DNA from: Caenorhabditis remanei
Taxonomy: Eukaryota > Nematoda > Chromadorea > Rhabditida > Rhabditidae
NCBI RefSeq assembly: GCF_010183535.1
Contig: NC_071330.1
Coordinates: 1,435,217 to 1,499,216 of the forward strand
Direction: 5' to 3'
DNA: 64,000 nt
The position numbers and the translations under genes are program-made. Below, in pieces: positions 60,161-64,000 of the stretch. The notes under the pieces were generated by a model that did no database searches, was not told where the DNA came from, and worked only from the letters and a program-made list of their open reading frames with translations. Each line of letters starts with the position of its first letter. Position 1 is the stretch's first letter.

Positions 60161-62520
60161 ATGAAGACGTCAGCATCCACACGTTGCCGTCCTCAATCCT
60201 CAATCAGCTTGGACGAAAAACGGCACAGAAACCGGAGTCTCGGATGTATATCCAGACATTCCGCGTGTCCATTACCCGGATTTTCCGCGTTCTTGGGATC
60301 AATAACACGTGTCGAAACAGGTCAAACCACATTTCATCCATATGGTGTCGAGGAACCACTAGAGCCACAGTCATGTGTTGGTGAGTAGTATGCAAGTGCG
60401 CTCCATTGGACTTTGGTGGAGTTCGGTGAAGCGCACCTACAGGCAACATGCGTTATCAAGGTGCCGTTCGAGGTGCGCTTTTATCTCTAGCAATGAAAAA
60501 AAAGCAAAAATCTTCAAAAAAAAAAAACAAAAAGGAAATTGCCCGCAGGCGGAGTTGAACCCTTGACCCCGCGCGCCGCAATCAAAAATGGTAACCACTC
60601 GACCATGGGCCGTACTATTAGTTTCTCCCCACTTTCGGTTCACTATTCCGTGGAAATCGGTCCGACATCGCAGCCATTCCTCCTCGTTAATTAAAAACAT
60701 TCATCAATTTTAATTATTTCCTCGTATTAGCGCGCTCTACCGAATGAACTCTAAATGGAGCGCACTTTCTACACAGACTCTAGCATAGTTTTCTCCAATA
60801 ATCCCCCCCTTCAAAAACCTGTGAAAACTCTGTTTGCCCAAATTATTAAAATTCGATTCGCAAATATGTATGCATTGAGGATCATTTTCTCCCCAAAACT
60901 TGACCAAATGGCAATTCGTGCAAAATTTTCTCACTTTTTGAATCTTCATCTAGTAGAGGTTTAAAGCATGATCCATTGAGATTTAGGAGTTGTGCGGTAG
61001 AGCGCACTTACTAAATAAGTGGAAAGTGCGCTCTAGCGTGCGTCTGAAGTTGTCCAATAGAGCGCACTTTCCTAAGAATTTTTGAAATAGCTAGAAAGCT
61101 TCTATCGTCGCGATTCATAGCCCTACATATCGCCCATTTTAATAGGGCTCTACTGATTGTAAGATATTTGTCCGATAGAGCGTGTTTACTTCGATCTAAC
61201 AATGAATTTTCAAAAAACCAGTTATATGATTAGAAAGCTAAGCTTTTGAACATTCTGAATCAATTTTCAAAATTTTGAAAACTTCGAAATGAACAGAGAT
61301 ATGAGGTGGTAAAGTTCAAAATAATAGGGTTTCACTGAACTCCAACTGGTGTTCGTTAGAGCGCGTTTACTATGGGAAAAATGATGCTTTTAGACTGAAA
61401 TTTCAATGTTTAGTAAGCTGAAAGTCTGACGTTTCTGAAACAGTTTTAAAATTCTCTTTAGCATTCGTATGAACCGAGATACGAGGTTTTCAATAAGTTT
61501 GGAATGTGTTTAACTGACATTCTTGAATTTTGTTCGATAGAGCGCGTTTACTCCCGTGTGGAAAAAGCAAATTTTTTACTTATCATGAAGGTTAAAATTA
61601 TAAGAATTCCAAATCTGTTTTTAAATCTGTGCTAGCACAAAAACTAAGCGAGATACAAGGTCTTAAAGTCAACGCTGCTTTAAAAAGGCTATGTTGTCCA
61701 ACGGAGCGCGTTTACTCCCTAAGCAGGTATAATTTTTAAAACTTTTGTACATGGCTAAAAACCTGAAGTTATAAGGATTCCGAATATATTTTCATATTTT
61801 GTATAGCACAAAAACTCAGCGAGATACATCGCATTCCGTTTCGCACACCTTTAACTTATACCTCTCGCCTTAAAACCTCTGTAACTTGGCTCAAATTTCA
61901 TCTAGACAAAATCTGAAAACAGATTCAGAATCCCTACGTCTTCACCTTCCCAATCACATAATTTTTTTCTATTAAAAGGTTTCCAGGCGTGTTCACCTCA
62001 ATGTACTGCAGCACCCCATCGGAATACTCATTTCAACCAATGTTCAGCCTATCAGACACCCCTCCACTAGTATCCCCGGAGCCGGATGATGACGTAGATT
62101 TCTCGGTAATTAGATTAGAGTTAATTAGGTTGGTAATTAGTGAAAAAGTAGAGAAATTTTCAGCCAGATATGTCAAGGAAAAAGGAGTGTGCGTCTTCAG
62201 GTTATGGCTCAGCGGGGAGTGAATCGGAGCACGATTTGGTAAGTCTGTCTGTACGGAATTTCAATTTTTTTGTTTTAATTGTATGAACCTGACTAAAAAC
62301 CTAAGTAGGTACTCATATTTCACTTTATAAGAGTCCTTGAACCTTCTAGAATCTGCTAGCCAATTTAAAACCGCGCTCCACTGAACCGAATTTCAGTAGA
62401 GTGTGTTTTCTAGAAATCACACCAAGTTTCTTATTCCAGATGTCATTACGAAGTGACGATATCAAATTTCGAGGTAGACTCCGTCACAGAGGTTCTCACG
62501 TTGGCGGCGGACACAATCAG
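60161..62520 (+). CDS. Unrecognised protein, first four exons
   Basis: I do not recognise this gene. Exons 60161-60380, 61987-62105, 62164-62238 and 62440-62520 join in phase to 165 residues with no stop, and a donor GTAGGG follows. Later exons must lie beyond about 62.5 kb, and I see none up to 64 kb. The N-terminus is basic and Ser-rich (MKTSASTRCRPQSSISLDEK). An acidic patch EPDDDVDFS and a Ser/Gly-rich GYGSAGSESEHDL segment follow, then basic FRGRLRHRGSHVGGGHNQ. It looks like the disordered N-terminal part of a larger signalling or regulatory protein. The ATG lies one base after an ATCTTCCAG acceptor, so it is trans-spliced there or has an upstream exon. Intron 1 (1.6 kb) starts with a GCGCTCCATTGG motif 16 bases after the donor and contains a SINE-like element. 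Confidence 0.6.
60477..60725 (-). mobile_element. SINE-like element with tRNA-like core, copy 2
   Basis: It matches the element at 58040-58276 along its length. The tRNA-like core at 60537-60613 keeps the same A-box-like TGGTCGAGTGG and B-box-like GGGTTCAACTCC. It lies in intron 1 of the unrecognised gene, on the opposite strand. Confidence 0.7.
60960..61900. repeat. Diverged repeat with GAGCGCGTTTACT spacing, intron 1 of the 60.2-kb gene
   Basis: TTGTCCRATAGAGCGCGTTTACT-like half-sites occur near 61054, 61172, 61358, 61536 and 61698. Each is followed by related text (AAACTGAGCGAGATACAAGG, TTCTGAATCAATTTTCAAAAT). The unit is about 160-180 bp and strongly diverged, which makes it an old tandem array. 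Confidence 0.6.
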
Positions 62521-62714
62521 GTAGGGTTTCCGTTTTCTTTTTCTTGGTCATGGAAGAAGAAGTTTGGGTTACGGGACTAGATTTGGGGAATATTGGGGTC
62601 TAGGGGATTCGGGCATATAAGGGGGACTTGCCGAGGTTTTCGGAGACTAAAAGTATTTAATGCTCCATGTCTTTTGTTAAAGGAGTACTGTAGTCATTAG
62701 AGATGTTGAGAAGT

Positions 62715-63060
62715 GAAAATTTTCTTATCCGGAAGTCGGAAGTCGGAAGTAAAAAAAAACACCCGGAAGTCGGAAGTCAGAAGTCGGTATTAGATTTTTT
62801 CGCAAAGATTCAAAAACTCCTAGAAAAAATTTCATAAAATTCGCGAAAATCAGTGAAAAATTAGTTTTTGGCTGAAGAAAATCCTATTTTCTGTCCTTTT
62901 AGATCATTTTTCCATGTATTTCTGCGAAATTTACTTTTTCGAAATTTCACCGTTATGTAATGACAGAGGTCGGAAGTGAAATTTCTTATCCGGAAGTCGG
63001 ACGTCGGAAGTGAAAAAAACCCCGGAAGTCGGAAGTCGGAATTCCCAACAACACTGGTAG
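62715..63060 (-). mobile_element. ACTTCCG-heptad element, reverse copy
   Basis: CCGGAAGTCGGAAGTCGG arrays at both ends enclose a core (CGCGAAAATCAGTG, TGTCCTTTTAGATCATTTTT) that is the reverse of the core at 27.1-27.2 kb. The terminal AGAGTTGCGCGGAA repeats are not kept here. Confidence 0.65.
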
Positions 63061-63076
63061 TCATATTAGTTCATTC

Positions 63077-63467
63077 CAGATTCCGATACTTCAGACAGTT
63101 CAAATAAACTTTTATTATAGACGCAAATTGCTCTAAAAACCACAATTCCCGTTCTCCTGACTCAGAAAAAGCTTTGGTGGAAGAGTTTTTCCGTGTAGTC
63201 CTCTCGGACAAGATTTCTGCTCAATTCCTCGTTTCCCTAATTTTCCAACAAACTTTCGTGTTTTTCCACTTTTTTCGATATAAATGTTGGAAAAAAGGAA
63301 AAAACAAGGAATTGAGCAAAAATCCTGTCCGAGAGGACTACACGGCCGCGCTGAAAAACTCTTCCACGAAAGCTCCTTTTGAGTCAAAAGAACGGGAATT
63401 GTGGTGTTTAGAGCGATTTGCGTCTATAATAAAAGTTTCTTAGAATTTTCAGAAGTATCGGAATCTG
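63077..63467. mobile_element. CAGATTCCGATACTT foldback element, 391 bp
   Basis: CAGATTCCGATACTT at the left pairs with AAGTATCGGAATCTG at the right. Inner blocks pair as well: TGTAGTCCTCTCGGACAAG with CTGTCCGAGAGGACTACAC, and ACCACAATTCCCGTTCT with CGGGAATTGTGGT. Non-coding. A deletion copy lies at 18682-18901. Confidence 0.75.
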
Positions 63468-63764
63468 CAAAAACGACTTAAAGACCTGATCATAAAAGTT
63501 GTCTTGATAGCACAATCTGATAGTATTCATGTGAGAAAAAAGAAGAGCTATTTGCTCGGATTTGCATATTGTCTCAATTCCCACTATTACTTTTTTGAAA
63601 AGGGTCTTTTTGTAATCTAAGAACAGTTAAAAATCGGATTTCTGTCAATTATAGTCTGTATTCTCCAGTGAAGCACAGTTTTTTTTCGAAATTCTGACCA
63701 TTTTTGTTATTACTACTCAGTACTGAAAATTGCAAATAAATTGCAAGAAAAATGTCGCGTGTTA

Positions 63765-63905
63765 TTAGCTCTCCACATTGCTTACAACCGCGCTCCACCG
63801 AAATCCCCATGTGAAATGTCTCTTTTTCTCTGAGTCTCTCAATTTCGCACACAATTTTCTTTGGTTTCGGTAGAGCGCGGTTGTAAGACGCGTGGCGTGC
63901 TAATA
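63765..63905 (-). mobile_element. GCGCTC-type MITE copy
   Basis: It is reversed, with GCTTACAACCGCGCTCCACC on the left and TTTCGGTAGAGCGCGGTTG on the right, followed by TAAGACGCGTGGCGTGCTAA. Inside are TGTCTCTTTTTCTCTGAG and the usual ATTTCGCACACAATTTTCTT. Confidence 0.75.
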
Positions 63906-64000
63906 AAAAGGTAATTTTTCTCTATTTCTCGTTTTCCTCGAATACCAGGTTTCGAGGACAAAAACTGAAAATATAGCAGAAATCAGCATTTTCTTAGTTT

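Larger units (their letters stand above)
62521..64000. other. Repeat-rich right end, no exon seen
   Basis: After the donor at 62521 I find no further exon. The stretch has an ACTTCCG-heptad element (62715-63060), a foldback (63077-63467), a GCGCTC-type MITE (63765-63905) and, from about 63937, the edge of a copy of the tRNA-like foldback found in daf-41. Confidence 0.55.

Overview
The window is nuclear DNA from a Caenorhabditis nematode. It is probably neither C. elegans nor C. briggsae, because the introns are unusually large and repeat-laden. The evidence is small exons with GT..TTTTCAG introns, consensus 3' splice sites lying 0-5 nt before several start codons (as expected for spliced-leader trans-splicing), and a run of recognisable worm genes. 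I rebuilt gene models by joining exons so that phase is kept across every junction. cdk-5 (292 aa), ant-1.1 (301 aa), the UQCRH-like protein (75 aa), abcf-2 (620 aa), cua-1 (1251 aa), daf-41/p23 (198 aa), an SLC30A6-type transporter (420 aa) and clk-1/coq-7 (188 aa) all come out uninterrupted and close to their family lengths.

Layout. 1-1.85 kb: repeats. 1.9-3.3 kb (-): 5' part of a BTB/kelch-type gene, sharing a 248-bp promoter with cdk-5 (+, 3.5-5.3 kb). 5.7-6.8 kb (-): ADP/ATP carrier ant-1.1, divergent from a complex III hinge subunit gene (+, 7.6 kb), which is followed at once by abcf-2 (+, 8.0-11.5 kb) in an apparently abutting operon. An MSP-domain, tail-anchored protein gene (-) is nested in an abcf-2 intron. 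13.5-36.4 kb (+): cua-1, a copper P-type ATPase with 17 exons, whose introns make up most of 23 kb and carry foldback elements, an intact miniature LTR element, a Helitron-like tandem dimer, minisatellites and a complete nested REEP5/Yop1-like gene (-). 36.8-39.6 kb: two unrecognised divergent genes, one RS/RG/Tyr-rich (-) and one basic and disordered (+). 40.3-43.5 kb (-): zinc-finger gene resembling ztf-8; 44.8-46.4 kb (-): daf-41. 47.3-54.3 kb (+): zinc-transporter gene (toc-1-like) followed by clk-1. 54.3-60.2 kb: repeats and tRNA-like sequences without a gene. 60.2-62.5 kb (+): first four exons of an unrecognised gene that may continue past the window.

Functional themes are mitochondrial energy and quinone metabolism (ANT, complex III hinge protein, CLK-1), transition-metal handling (CUA-1 for copper, ZnT6-like for zinc), and Hsp90/kinase biology (DAF-41, CDK-5). 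Neighbouring genes share divergent promoters or probable operons.

The most unusual signal is a short motif pair, GCGCTCYAYCGAAA and its reverse complement. It forms the ends of a MITE family, and it also lies just inside the splice sites at both ends of several introns, including one cua-1 intron bounded by a perfect 15-bp inverted repeat and built largely of 90-bp repeats. Other notable signals are an array of NFI-type palindromes inside the nested gene, a miniature LTR element with apparently identical LTRs, a 985-bp Tc3-like foldback next to the zinc-finger gene start, and Pol III A/B-box (tRNA-like) cores in several repeat families.
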